The notes beneath the pieces are model-generated. The model made no database searches. It saw only the letters and a list, made by a program, of their open reading frames with translations, and was not told the DNA's origin. From Sporothrix humicola (taxonomy: Eukaryota; Ascomycota; Sordariomycetes; Ophiostomatales; Ophiostomataceae), in contig WNYE01000003.1 in assembly GCA_021396245.1 (NCBI GenBank), positions 496,001 to 560,000 of the forward strand: a stretch of DNA of 64,000 nt, in the 5' to 3' direction. Position numbers and translations under genes: made by a program. Of this stretch, positions 22,007-32,446 are shown one piece after another. How positions within the stretch are numbered: position 1 is the stretch's first letter; every line of letters begins with the position of its first letter.

Positions 22007-23830
22007 CTAGTTCCGCAAGAACGTCTTGAAGACGTTGCTCTCGGTGCAGTCGACCCACGGGTAGCCAATTTCGCCCAGGTATGTCTCGAGCTTGCCGACC
22101 TCGGCATCTGGGCAGAGGATGCCCGTCAGGACCTTGCCAATGTCGCTGCCCTCGTTGCGGTACTGGAAGAGACTGATGCTGTAGAGCGGGCGCAGGGTGG
22201 CCAGGAACTTTTCGAGCGCACCGGGCCGCTCGGGGAAGTTGAACATGTAGAGGCGCTCGTGGGGCACCGACGAGCGGCCGCCCATCAGGTAGCGGATATG
22301 GCCCTTGGCGAGCTCGTCGCCGGACACGTCAATGGCTTTCATGCCGTCGGTGGAGGCGATGCGGGCCATGAGGCTCGACAGCTGCTGGACGCGCTCGGCG
22401 GCGTTGCCGGCCGTCAGGGACAGACCCAGCAGGATGTTGGCGGCAGAGTCGTCGTTGTACCGATAGCTGAACTCGGTGACGGCATGGGGCATGATGGCGT
22501 CGATGAGCTCGGCGAAAGCACCGGGGCGCTCGGGGATGGCGACGGCCAGCAGGGCCTCCTTGCCCTCGCCCAGCGTGGCGCGCTCAGCGACAAAGCGCAG
22601 GCGGTCAAAGTTCATGTTGGCGCCGCTCGTAATGGCGACGAGAGCGCGGTTGGGGTCGGACGACGGGTTCTGGGCAACGTACTTTTTGAGGCCGGCCAAC
22701 GCCAGGGCGCCCGCAGGCTCGACAATCGAGCGCGTATCTTCAAAGACGTCCTTGATGGCCGCACAGGTCTCGTCGGTCGTGACCTGGATGACCTCGTCGA
22801 CGACTTCCTGGCAGATGCGGAACGTCTCCTCGCCGACAGCCTTGACGGCCGCACCGTCAGCAAAGACGCCCACCTCCTTCAAAAACACACGCTCGCCCTT
22901 GGCCAGCGACTGCACCATGGCGTTGGCATCATAGGCCTCGACACCAATGATCTTGACGTGCGGCGCAATGCGCTTGACGTAGACGCCAATGCCGGCAATC
23001 AGGCCGCCGCCACCGACGCAGCAAAAGATGGCCTCGAGCTTCTGGATGTTGGTCTGGCGCAGCAGCTCCATGCCAATGGTGCCCTGGCCGGCAATGACGT
23101 ACGGATCGTCAAAGGGCGGGATGTCAATGAGGCCGTCCTGGGCCACGCGGCGCGCACACTCCTGTTTCGCAGCATCGAAATCGGGGCCGTGCAAGACGAC
23201 GTGGCCGCCCATCCGCGAAACATTCTTGTGCTTGATGCTCGGCGTGCCCTCGGGCATCACGATCGTGGCTGGGATCTTGAGCTTGCGCGCCGAGTAGGCC
23301 ACGCCCTGGGCATGGTTGCCGGCCGACGAGCAGACGACGCCGCGCCACGACTCGGCCGGGTCCAGATGGGCCATTTTGTTGTAGGCGCCCCGCAGCTTGA
23401 AGCTGAACACGGGCTGCTCGTCTTCCCGCTTTAGCAAGACCTTGCACTCGAGGCGGTTGCTAATGTTGACGGCGTGGCTGAGCGAGGTCTCCTTGCAGAC
23501 TTCGTAGACGCGAGACGTGAGAATGAGGCGGAGGTAGTCGGGGTGGCCGTTGGGCAGAATAAACTCCTCGGGCAGCAGCTTGCGGACGCGGGCGGCGCGC
23601 TCGTCGGCCTCGGCAGACGCCAGGTCGACCAGGGACTCGGTTCGGGACAGGCCAGACACGCTGGGTGTCCGTGCTGGTGTCGGGCGGCCCGGCGTGCTTG
23701 TGCCGTTCGTTGTGCCATTGGTGGCTCCGTTTCCGTTGGAAGCTGAAGCGGCGACCGTCCGCAGAGGCACCGCACTCGGCGTGCCATTGACGACGGTGCT
23801 GCCGTCAAGCTTTGTTGTTGGATCTGACAT
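22007..23830 (-). CDS. ILV1: Threonine deaminase (threonine ammonia-lyase)
   Basis: This PLP enzyme converts threonine to 2-oxobutanoate, the first step of isoleucine synthesis, in mitochondria. A single exon encodes 607 residues from ATG 23830. Visible motifs are the PLP-lysine region SFKLRGAYNKM (about residue 142), SSAGNHAQGVAYSA, the glycine loop VGGGGLIAGIG, and two C-terminal ACT-like regulatory domains (from about residue 415, RFVAERATLGEGKEALLAVA and RPGALEKFLATLRP) that bind isoleucine and valine. The first 90 residues are Thr/Ser/Gly/Asn-rich and disordered, without a classical presequence. The frame remains open for at least 54 codons upstream of the ATG, but without another ATG. 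It diverges from RCF1. Family certainty is very high. Confidence 0.95.
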   Translation of the reverse strand: MSDPTTKLDGSTVVNGTPSAVPLRTVAASASNGNGATNGTTNGTSTPGRPTPARTPSVSGLSRTESLVDLASAEADERAARVRKLLPEEFILPNGHPDYLRLILTSRVYEVCKETSLSHAVNISNRLECKVLLKREDEQPVFSFKLRGAYNKMAHLDPAESWRGVVCSSAGNHAQGVAYSARKLKIPATIVMPEGTPSIKHKNVSRMGGHVVLHGPDFDAAKQECARRVAQDGLIDIPPFDDPYVIAGQGTIGMELLRQTNIQKLEAIFCCVGGGGLIAGIGVYVKRIAPHVKIIGVEAYDANAMVQSLAKGERVFLKEVGVFADGAAVKAVGEETFRICQEVVDEVIQVTTDETCAAIKDVFEDTRSIVEPAGALALAGLKKYVAQNPSSDPNRALVAITSGANMNFDRLRFVAERATLGEGKEALLAVAIPERPGAFAELIDAIMPHAVTEFSYRYNDDSAANILLGLSLTAGNAAERVQQLSSLMARIASTDGMKAIDVSGDELAKGHIRYLMGGRSSVPHERLYMFNFPERPGALEKFLATLRPLYSISLFQYRNEGSDIGKVLTGILCPDAEVGKLETYLGEIGYPWVDCTESNVFKTFLRN

Positions 23831-24574
23831 GTTGTGTGGGATGTGGGATTGTTGGAGAAATGGGTTGAATGGAGAGAAAGGAGAAGAGGGAGGCAAAAGA
23901 AAGAAGAGAAGAAATAAAGAAGTGAGTCGAGATAGTACGAAAATCTTGAAAGAGTCACCGCTACCGCTACCGTTACCGCAATCCGCTAACAAAAATGTTA
24001 GACGAAAGAAAGCTCCCCTGCATTGGGAAAGAACTTCTTAGTGACTGATAGCTAGCCGACAAAAAAAAAAAAGGCAAGAGCGTCCGAGCTAGGAGGCAAA
24101 AAGGCGTTAGCGGGGTTTCCACGTTCCACGGTGCTGCAGGACGGCAGGCACGAGGGACGACAAGGCGAGCACAGGCAAAGCATAACGGCTTCAGCGCTAT
24201 TGGTGGCCGCCGATAGCGGGGTTTGGGGAGTGATCGGGGACAGTAACAAGACACAACGCTGGAACGGTCACCGTTCAGTGGACAGCCACCGTTTTGTCGA
24301 ACACTGCACCAAGACGCAGACAACTGGTGGGGTGGCCTGACCAAAAGCCGAGCAATAGTGAACGTCATTGGTTGCCAGCACAGCGGGTGTATCTCGCAGA
24401 CAAAAATCAGTCCATATATCCGACTATTCTCACAGGTCTTTTGACGTCGCAGCCGCATCCGTTTTTCAACATCACGACTCCACGAGTCAACGACATTGTC
24501 CACGAGACAATTGAACGACGGCACACAATCTCTACACCCTGCCGACTATCAATTGCCGACTGCCAACACCCATC
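23831..24574. promoter_or_regulatory. Divergent ILV1/RCF1 promoter region
   Basis: The 744-bp gap carries both promoters. The ILV1 leader (about 23831-23960) is pyrimidine-rich on the minus strand. A TGACTC half-site (minus strand) lies at 23952-23957. A 12-base A run occurs near 24061. Confidence 0.6.
23952..23957 (-). promoter_or_regulatory. TGACTC half-site upstream of ILV1
   Basis: The hexamer fits the core of the CPC1/Gcn4 site and lies about 120 bp upstream of the ILV1 ATG. It is short and could be chance; the pathway role of ILV1 makes it plausible. Confidence 0.25.
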
Positions 24575-25434
24575 ATGTCCAACCTTCCGCCCTCCGACGG
24601 CATGCCGTCGTCCTTTGACCAGGATGCGTGAGTCGAAACCCGGCGACTTTTCTTTCCAAATTGATTGCTGCCACACAGAAGTACTGACTTCATCCCCCCC
24701 CCCCCCCCCCCAGAAACTACCAAGCCACCCCCCTCCAGAAGCTCGGCCGCAAAATCATGAAAGAACCCTTGATCCCGATCGGCTGCACCCTCACCGTCAT
24801 GGCCCTCGTCAACGCCATCCGCGCCGTCAAAAAGGGCGACCACCACCAGGCCCAGCGCATGTTCCGTGCGCGTGTGCTGGCCCAGGGCTTCACGGTCATG
24901 GCCATGGTCGGCGGCGGTATTTATTTGGCGGACGACCGGAAAAAGGAGCGCGAGGGGTGGGCGCTGGAGCGGCACCAGAAGCAGCAGGCGCAGAACGAGC
25001 GGTGGATCAAGGAGCTGGAGGCGCGCGATGCAGAGGAAAAGGCGCTGCGGGAGCGGATTGCGCGGCGGAAAGAGCTGCGGAAGGCGGGCGTCGGCGAGGA
25101 CGAGGCGGAGGCGGAGCTGGAGGCACAGCTGGCGGCCGTCAAGGCGAGAGAAGCGCAGGCAGCGGCAGGGGCAGCCAACAGCGGTGGAGGCGTTCTGGGC
25201 GCATTGGGCGGCTTTTTGGGCGGTGGAAAGAAGAACGAGACAAACGACACAGCAGCGGCAGCAGCAGCAGCAACTCCATCAGAAGCAGAGGCCGAGTCAG
25301 AAAAGCCGAAAAGGTCGGATATCCCCGAGACAAAGCTGGGCTCCCGGAAGAGCCACGGCCGGAGCCAGCTGGATACGCTGGGCGATCTGTTTGGCAAGCG
25401 GGGGACTGGCTCAGACGGCGAGGAGAAGAAGTAG
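24575..25434 (+). CDS. RCF1: Respiratory supercomplex factor 1 (HIG1 domain)
   Basis: This inner-membrane protein associates with cytochrome c oxidase and stabilises the III-IV supercomplex. Two exons fit: 24575-24627 and 24714-25434, with an 86-bp intron, giving 257 residues. The HIG1 domain (about 24-90) has two membrane segments (around LIPIGCTLTVMALVNAI and VLAQGFTVMAMVGGGIYL) joined by the type-1 signature Q-x3-R-x-R-x3-Q, read here as QRMFRARVLAQ. A long charged coiled coil (about 92-150) and a Gly/Ala-rich, then Ser/Lys-rich tail follow. The intron acceptor is preceded by 18 consecutive C residues. Family identity is firm. Confidence 0.93.
24694..24711 (+). repeat. 18-base poly(C) tract at the RCF1 intron acceptor
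   Basis: Eighteen C residues run from 24694 to 24711; the last is the C of the CAG acceptor. The run sits between a plausible CTGAC branch point (24684-24688) and the splice site, so it takes the place of the polypyrimidine tract. Confidence 0.85.
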
Positions 25435-25650
25435 GCGTGAGGGGCGGTGGAAAACTTTACAAATTGTACATATGATTGACACAAAAGGGACGGGCAGACA
25501 AACGGCAACTGGCAACGGACATGCATGTGTGGACAGGAATAGCTCTACTCAAATTCAGAATGAAATAAATGATCAAATAATATCCAAGACCAGCCCTAAC
25601 ACCAACGCCAATATTAAAATATTAAAGTAGAGAGATGCTCCGTGCCCGCT

Positions 25651-27985
25651 CTACACCATGCTCCCTCCGCTGCGGTTGGCCCCAATCAGGCCGGCCATCT
25701 CCAGCAGCGCCCGGTCCGCCTCGATATCTCCGGTCCCTAGATTAATGCGCCGCCGCGACTCGGCCTCCCTTGCCTCCCACGCCCAGCGCTCAGCTTGCGC
25801 CTTGGCCTCGTCGTCGCCGCCGCAGCCCCAGACCTCGAGGGCCTCGATGGAGAAGCGGTCTTGGAAGCTGAAGGTGCGGGCCACGCTCGGGTGGAAGGCG
25901 CCGCCGGCGCCACCTGCGGTGCTCCCTGAAGCAGAAGGATGTCCCCGATCATGGGTCATTACGCCAAATTCAAAGTTGGCGTCGATCATGAGCGACAGCG
26001 GCCCCAGCGGTAAAATACCCTCGACTGACGACTGCACGTGCTGGTGCTGTTTGAGGCTGGCCTTGACGGCGGCGCCCGTAGGCGAGGGACAGCCAAACCC
26101 GATGCCGCCGGCGTGGTTGTTGGCTGCCGATGGCTTGACAAACGCAACATAGTCCTGGTTAATGGTGGATGCGCCAAAGACGTCGTGCACAGGGCTGAGC
26201 TGGAACAACACGGTCTCGCTGTCGCCGAAGCAGTCGCGGTGGGTGAGGCGCCAGGGCTGGCTGATGTAGGCGCCAAAGATGAGCGTCTCATCGTCGTCGT
26301 CCCCAGACGAATCATTGGCGAACGGTCGTCTTCCGTTGCCGTGCGGGAAGCGGCGTGGTGGCAAAGCGGCGGCAAACGTGGCCTCCTGTCCACGTGGTGT
26401 ATCGCTGATGCGTGTGCCTTTCACCAGTAAGATCGTAGGGGCGCGCCAGTTGAAGACTTTGGACTCAAACGAGCCCATGGAGAAGCCGTCATTGTCGCCC
26501 GAGTAGAGAGGCCGTAGACGGTGGAAGAGAGAGGAGCCGGGAATAAAGAACGAGAGCTGAGACAAGATGTTGAGGTTCATGATATTGTTGACCGAGTCTT
26601 GGAGAAGGAGTGGTGGGATGGGGATATCTTTGGGTGGGATAGTGGCAGCCGACGACTTGCGTCTTGTGAGTCCTGGGGTGGAGGTTGTCGTGTTGTTGTT
26701 GCTGTCTTCCGTGGTGTTGTCACCAGTCGTACTGGCGCCAGCACCAGGTCTCTTTTGCGATAGGTCAAGGTTCTTGGAGAACAAAAAGTGCTCAAAGAGG
26801 GCATTGAAGCCGCTAAACAGGTAGGGGAAGCACACGGGGATGATGGCGTCAAAGTGGGCAAACTTGATGCCCGGGGATGTCTCGACGTCCAGGAAAGTAG
26901 CCAGGATACACTGTGCTGTCTCCCTCAAACTGTCCAGGGCCTCTCCTGTAAAACGGCCGGCATAGAGTGAGAGCTGCTCTTGAGGTCCAAGTGGTGCCAC
27001 GAGAATCAGCAGCATCAGCAGTCGACGGAAGTTGTCCGCTGGAATGCGTGCTCCATGGAGAGTAGCAGCAATGTCTGCCGCTTTTCGTGCAGACGCCTTG
27101 GGGCCCGTCGGTACTGAGCTGTTGACATAGTCGAGTGCATCAAAGGCAGCCAGTACAAGCTCGTCGTCATCGTCATTTGGCAGGTTGTCGTCGTTATCGT
27201 CCTCTTCATCAACGTCGTTACGGCTATCCTCCTCCTCTGGGTGTTCCTCCTCATACTCGATTGACTCGTCTATTGCGAAACCCTGGTTGCCTCTTGGTCC
27301 TGCATCCTGGGCTTGTGCCTTTGCTACCGCCGCTGCCTCTTTTTTGTCTTCTGAAAACAGCTTGCGGTCATGCACGGCCAGACTCCGGAAAATCAGCGTG
27401 CGGCGGTTGCTCGCACCGTGGGCCAGCACGCGCTTGTACCGGTCGGTCAGCAGAGTGACGACAATCACGAGCTGCTCGAGGCCCAGGACCGCAGGCGCCT
27501 CGGACAAAAAGGGAAAAGCGCCGAGGTACGAGATCATCTGGAACACGACGGGCGAGACCCCCAGAATGTCGGGGATGGTCAGGAAGCGGGCAACAGTGTC
27601 TTCCTTGAGGTAGCGCAAGACGTGGTGCTTCGGGCTGTGCTGATGTGCGTCCTCTGTGCGGCTGTTGTTGTTGTCGACATCACCCTCCCCATTGTTGTCT
27701 GCCTGCTCCGCCTCGTTCTCGTTCTCGTCTCGACTAGCCTTTTTGACATGCGGACTGTCCAGGGTGGCATCAGCCAGGTTCTTGAAGTTGTCCTTGAGCG
27801 AGTAGAGCTCGAGGGACGTGAAGCACTTTTGCGCAAAGCGGTTTGCCTGTCCGGTTAGCAGCGTTCGGCAAAAGATGTCAAAAGACGTCAAAAGATGTCG
27901 TCTGTCGAGGGTCTCTTACCAGCTCTTTCACGAGCTCTTCGTGCGACCGCTGCACGGGCGGCGGCGCCGACTGGCCTTGTCCCAT
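25651..27985 (-). CDS. RTC5: RTC5-like TLDc-domain protein
   Basis: The yeast orthologue, named for telomere-capping genetics, is a TLDc protein that associates with the vacuolar V-ATPase. Two exons fit: 27985-27920 and 27846-25651, with a 73-bp intron (GTAAGA donor, GCTAAC branch), giving 753 residues. The start MGQGQS is a good N-myristoylation signal (Gly2, Ser6), matching a membrane-peripheral protein. The N-terminal part (about 23-140) includes ANRFAQKCFTSLELYSLKDN. An acidic Asp/Glu tract lies at about 215-245. The TLDc domain occupies roughly residues 480-735 and includes FGAYISQPW, LFQLSPVHDVF, GIGFG and the final SIEALEVWGCGG. Asn/Ser-rich inserts interrupt it. It is convergent with RCF1, with a 216-bp spacer. 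Confidence is good. Confidence 0.85.
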
Positions 27986-29590
27986 GGCGGTGTATTAGGA
28001 AAGGAAGGGTTGTACAAGAAAGTTACGCCGATCAAGTGTCCGAGGTCGTCGTCAATTGTGGTGGTTGTCTGCTGTCGTTCAATGGTTGCAAAGAGAGGCT
28101 GTGCAGTCGGAAACAGCCGTCATTGTTTTGCTGCAATTCCAGCCTGGGCTGCGATTACACTTTGAGACTCTCAATCGGTGAGCAGCTCTGCGGTGCGCGG
28201 GGAAAGCCGTGGTGGATGCTGCTACTGTGGAGAGAGTGTGCGGATGCTGAAGCGTTCTCATCCACGCGTTCGTTGTGTGGAAACAATTGGATGTTTGGAG
28301 TAAAAGAGAGAGAATGTGAGACCAGGCAGAAGTGAGAAGTAAGAAACTCCCGAGTTCTGGAGCAACGGTTCGAGACAATGCAAATCCCTTTTGGGAAACC
28401 ACATGAAAGGGAAAGTAAGCGCGGCGTCTTGGGAAGGAATGCACGACTTGGCGGGCGAGTTTCGGTGTCAATATGCGCTATGCAGACGGTAGGCTACCGT
28501 TAAAGCACCAGAAGGCAGGAGCTCATGTGGGGTCCTAGTCGGTGAGGCGGGGGAAGGCGCGGGCTACAAAGTGCACTATCGACCAACAAGGTGCAGCCTA
28601 ACATAATACGGAAGGTACGGGGCTTTTCCTACGTCATGTTACAAGCCTATCAAAACAGTTTAAGAAAATGGTGTGTATGCTTATCTCAAACTGATGTTTA
28701 CTCTCACAAGCAACGATAGAATATGAGAATTAGAAGCCGAGATGTGCTTTTCTAACGGGAAAGAATACTGTTTTTTTTTTCATCATATGGTCTAGTTTTG
28801 TGTGTTTATTTTTTAACATGATATAAAAATAATAAATAAACGAAATAAAAACCACGAGTTTAAAATATTCATTTGATTGATAATTTTACAAGAAAGTAAT
28901 GGAAAGTCGAGAGTGAAACATTTTGGAATCTTTAGCCGGGCTATAGGCTCGTTCTTTGGATCATGAATTTATAGCCACGGTCCAGATGCAAGTCAGGTGT
29001 CATGGTATCAGATGATTCGAGGCTGTGTCTCGTTTCTCTGTACGACAAACAGCTGTCTCTCGGCGAACGATAGCATCAAATTAGAAACTTGTATTGGAAT
29101 ATTAGACAAGCATCTCATTACCCCATCTTGGTGGCTCCCATATCAAGCCTCTTTTTGAGAATTATGTCCATATCGGAATTTCGATAGAGTGTGTTTGAGC
29201 AAGTTGATATCGTGAGGCAGAGATGTCATGAATTTGTCGCGCTTCCCGACAAGTTTTCTTTTCTTTCATATATCAACACTCTTCTGTCTATATTCGCGCA
29301 CCCAATGCACCTTTCCACGGGATGGCCGACTCGATAACGTATATCTCTCACGGCGACCCCAATGTCACGATAATTCAAGGGAGGCCGCCTGGATGTGAGC
29401 AAGATGTTGAGTCGATGGGGCTGGAAAGGATCGAGTATTAAATAGTGTATCCTTGGCGTGTGATGTCGATGTTCCATTGCCAATATTGCTTACTATCATC
29501 GTTCTATCTTCACTGTTTGTTTAATATCATCGTTATATCTTATTGTTTGTCCACATCTACAAGTACGTCTACGATCACGATCTCGTCAAC
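27986..29590. other. Intergenic with A/T-rich patch
   Basis: The segment holds the RTC5 promoter (near 27986-28400) and the leader of the CAX-like gene. From about 28660 to 28900 it is notably A/T-rich, unlike the rest. No coding signal was found. Confidence 0.5.
29491..29550. repeat. Imperfect 30-bp tandem duplication before the CAX-like gene
   Basis: Two adjacent units of about 30 bp (29491-29520 and 29521-29550) share ATATCATCGTT-type cores and both end in TGTTTGT. They lie just 40 bp before the ATG, so probably in the leader. Confidence 0.5.
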
Positions 29591-32446
29591 ATGTCTAAGA
29601 AGTCTCCTCTGACCCGCACAAACACCGATGGCGGTGGCACTCTGCACCGACGCGGCACCAACTTGCTGACGCCCAGCCCGCGCCGTGTCCAGATCTCGAC
29701 GCCCAGCCCGGACCGGAGCAACCGCAGCAGTGTCGGCAGCCGGTATGCAGATGCCCGGTACGGCGAGGGCGACGACTACTTTGGGGTTGACGTTGTGGGA
29801 GCAGGAAGCCAAGGAGGCAGTCATGGAGGCAGCCTGGGCGGTATTAATGACCCTGGCCCTGCTTTCATGACTCCTGTCGTGAGTCGGGGCCCTATCCGGT
29901 GGTCGCATACGTCGCAGCCTTCAATCACGTCCATCACTTCGATCGTCTCTTTGACGGGCGGAGGAGGAGGGGCCTCTAGACCGACGTCGCCGCGGGCAAC
30001 GATGGCCACGAGCCCTGGGGCATCGCCGCCACTTGGCTCGCCTCGGATCTCGCCAACGCCACAGGCCTCACCTCTCTTGATACCGGCGGGAGCGCGGCCC
30101 AACCATGCGCGCATGCCGTCGCATCCCATGGTGCAGCTGCAGCTTCCATCGCCGCCATCGTCGCCGCCGACTCGGCCGGTCCAGACAAGAGCAGGGAGGC
30201 CACAGTCGAGACCGCAGTCGACACAGTCGATTCAGCTGCAGGTCCAGTCACAGCCAGTGCAGCCACAGCCGGTGCAGCAGCCGGTGCGGCAGCCGGTGCA
30301 GCTGCAGCCAGCCCAGCCTGTCCAACCGGAACAGCAACTGCAGCCGCCACCGTCACCTCGGCCTCGGCCAATGTCTCCATTGGTCCTTCAACAGGTTATT
30401 CCGGTACTCGCCGTGACAGCAGACAGCTCGCCTTCTCTTGAATGCGGCCCTGGTCCCGACATCTGCCAGACGGCCAGACAAGCTGTTGAGAAAGAGTGTG
30501 TGGCAGAGACCGTCCAAGGGAACATCGCCAAGAACGACAAGGACAACTGCAATATCTGTGATGCCTCCCAGAGCAACGAAAAGGATCACTTCCAGAAGAA
30601 TGACAACGGCAGTCCTGTTGCCGACGGAAAGAATGAGAAGGTTACAGTAGACATCATCGATGTTGAGCCAGCTCCGCCCAATGAGGTTGACCCCACCGCC
30701 TCCAAGCAGACGACTGCCTTTGCCTCGGCCCTGACTTCATCCCCGGCCAACCGGCCGCACCAAGTCCATTTTCACGAGCCCGACACCAACAGCGGCAAGC
30801 CCAAGCCCAACGCCAAGGGCAGGCCGCACCACCCCAACCACTGGGGCTGGGGCTGGTTCCGAAGCGACATGTTCAGCGTGCTGGCCATCCTCGTGCCCCT
30901 GGGCCTGTCGAGCGGCATTTGTGGGTGGGCGCCCAAGACGGTGTTTACGCTGTGCGCCGTGTCGCTGGCCGGGCTCGAAGTGTTTGTCAATACGACGCTC
31001 GAAAGAGTCAGTCTGTCGTATGACACCATCCCGGCGGCCTTGCTGCTTGAGATCCTGCCCGTCCTGTTCCCCACCATGGTAAGTTGTTTTTTCGTTCTTC
31101 TCTCCTCCCTTTTGTCGTCAGTCGTTGGTCGCTGGTCGCTTACCAGTCGCTTCCCAGATCGGCATCGCTGCCGTCTATGCCGACGCCACGATGCTGGCCA
31201 AATCGTTTGTCATCGGCTATGTCCTCAACAACATTCTGCTCGGCACAGGTGCCGCTCTCTTTTCTGGTGGCATAAAGTCGCGTCGCGTTGAGGCCAGCTT
31301 CTCCCAGGACATCTCCGAGTCCGCTCTCGAGCTCATCAAGCTCACACTGATCGCCACCGGCCCGGTCATGATGACATGGGCGATGATCTATGTGACGACA
31401 ATCAAAACTGCCGTTTCGGTCGACCCCGGCGATGGGACGCCTGCCTCGACGTACATTCCGCTGGACGCCACCGAAGCCATTGTTGCCCTGTCGCGCGGCA
31501 CATCTGTCATTTTGCTGGTGCTGTATATGTCGTGGGTTGTTTTCCGGCGGATCACGCACCGGTCTGACTTTGCCGACGACGATCGTGAGCGGAGAGTGGC
31601 CGTCGAGCTTGTGCGAGTCGGCCATGCCGTGCCGTTCAAGGGACACGGCGGCGAGGCGACACAAGTAGAAGCTCAGGCGGTTTCCACCTCCCGCAAGGAG
31701 AAGCGCGTCTTTGAGAGCCTTCCGACCCCTGTGGCATGTATCGTCGTACCTACGGCTATTTTCGCTGCCCTTGCGTCGGCCGTTGTCTGCTCATACTATC
31801 TGGTCGCGAGCATCCAGCCAATTGTGCAGTCGACATACGAGGGGGCGGCCGATACGGCTGGAAATGGAGGGTTTCCGGCGCCAGCCACAACCATCACCCG
31901 GACAGCGTCAGCCTCGGCATCCGCTACAGTTCTGGGCCCCATGGCCGCCCCAATGGCCACCTCTCCGGCTTCATCGAGCTTGCCGTCGAATTCGAACTCG
32001 AATTCCTCGGCAGTCCCCGAAGCAACGTCTGGCACGCTCAAGGGCCACTTTGTGGCGAGCATTGTACTCCCGCTCGTGGTCAACGTGTACAACTTTATGC
32101 GGGCGGCCGAGATTGCGTCGTGCGGCGGCCGAGATGTCAGCCTGGCCGTGCACATGACGTACGGCGCTGGGGCCAACACCATTCTTCTCACTCTTCCCCT
32201 CCTGGTCCTCGTCGGCTGGTGGTCGGGCCACACGCTGAACCTCGACTTCCAGTCGTTTGACGTGTCGATCCTGGCCGGGTCGGTGTGGGCGACGTCAATT
32301 CTGGTGACGGAGGAGGTGGACTATTTTCGTGGATTCATGCTGTTGTGCTTGTGAGTTTCCCACTCCTCTTTCTGTTCCCTTTTCGTCACCCACTAACCAA
32401 CAGGTACATCATCGTGGCACTTGCCATCTTTCTGTACAAAGAGTGA
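29591..32446 (+). CDS. CAX/VCX-type cation exchanger homologue with degenerate transport motifs
   Basis: The fold is that of vacuolar Ca2+/H+ and monovalent cation/H+ antiporters. Three exons fit: 29591-31078, 31158-32350 and 32404-32446, with introns of 79 and 53 bp, giving 907 residues. The first about 425 residues are disordered, with a Ser/Thr/Pro-rich part and a Gln/Pro/Val repeat region (about 217-255). Membrane segments start at about 427. The first half ends around IGIAAVYADATMLAKSFVIG and VLNNILLGTGAALFSGGI (about 497-528), which aligns with the region after GNxxE in CAX proteins. The second half includes VNVYNFMRAAEI (about 804) and LLTLPLLVLVGWWSGHTLNLDF (split here by LV). The catalytic Gly-Asn...Glu residues of both alpha repeats are absent. 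It may therefore not exchange cations in the usual way. No gene symbol is assigned. Confidence 0.75.

Noticed and set aside
21992..23434. Long + strand frame of 480 codons
   Set aside because: Antisense shadow of ILV1; the translation is Val/Gly/Asp/Leu-rich without domains.
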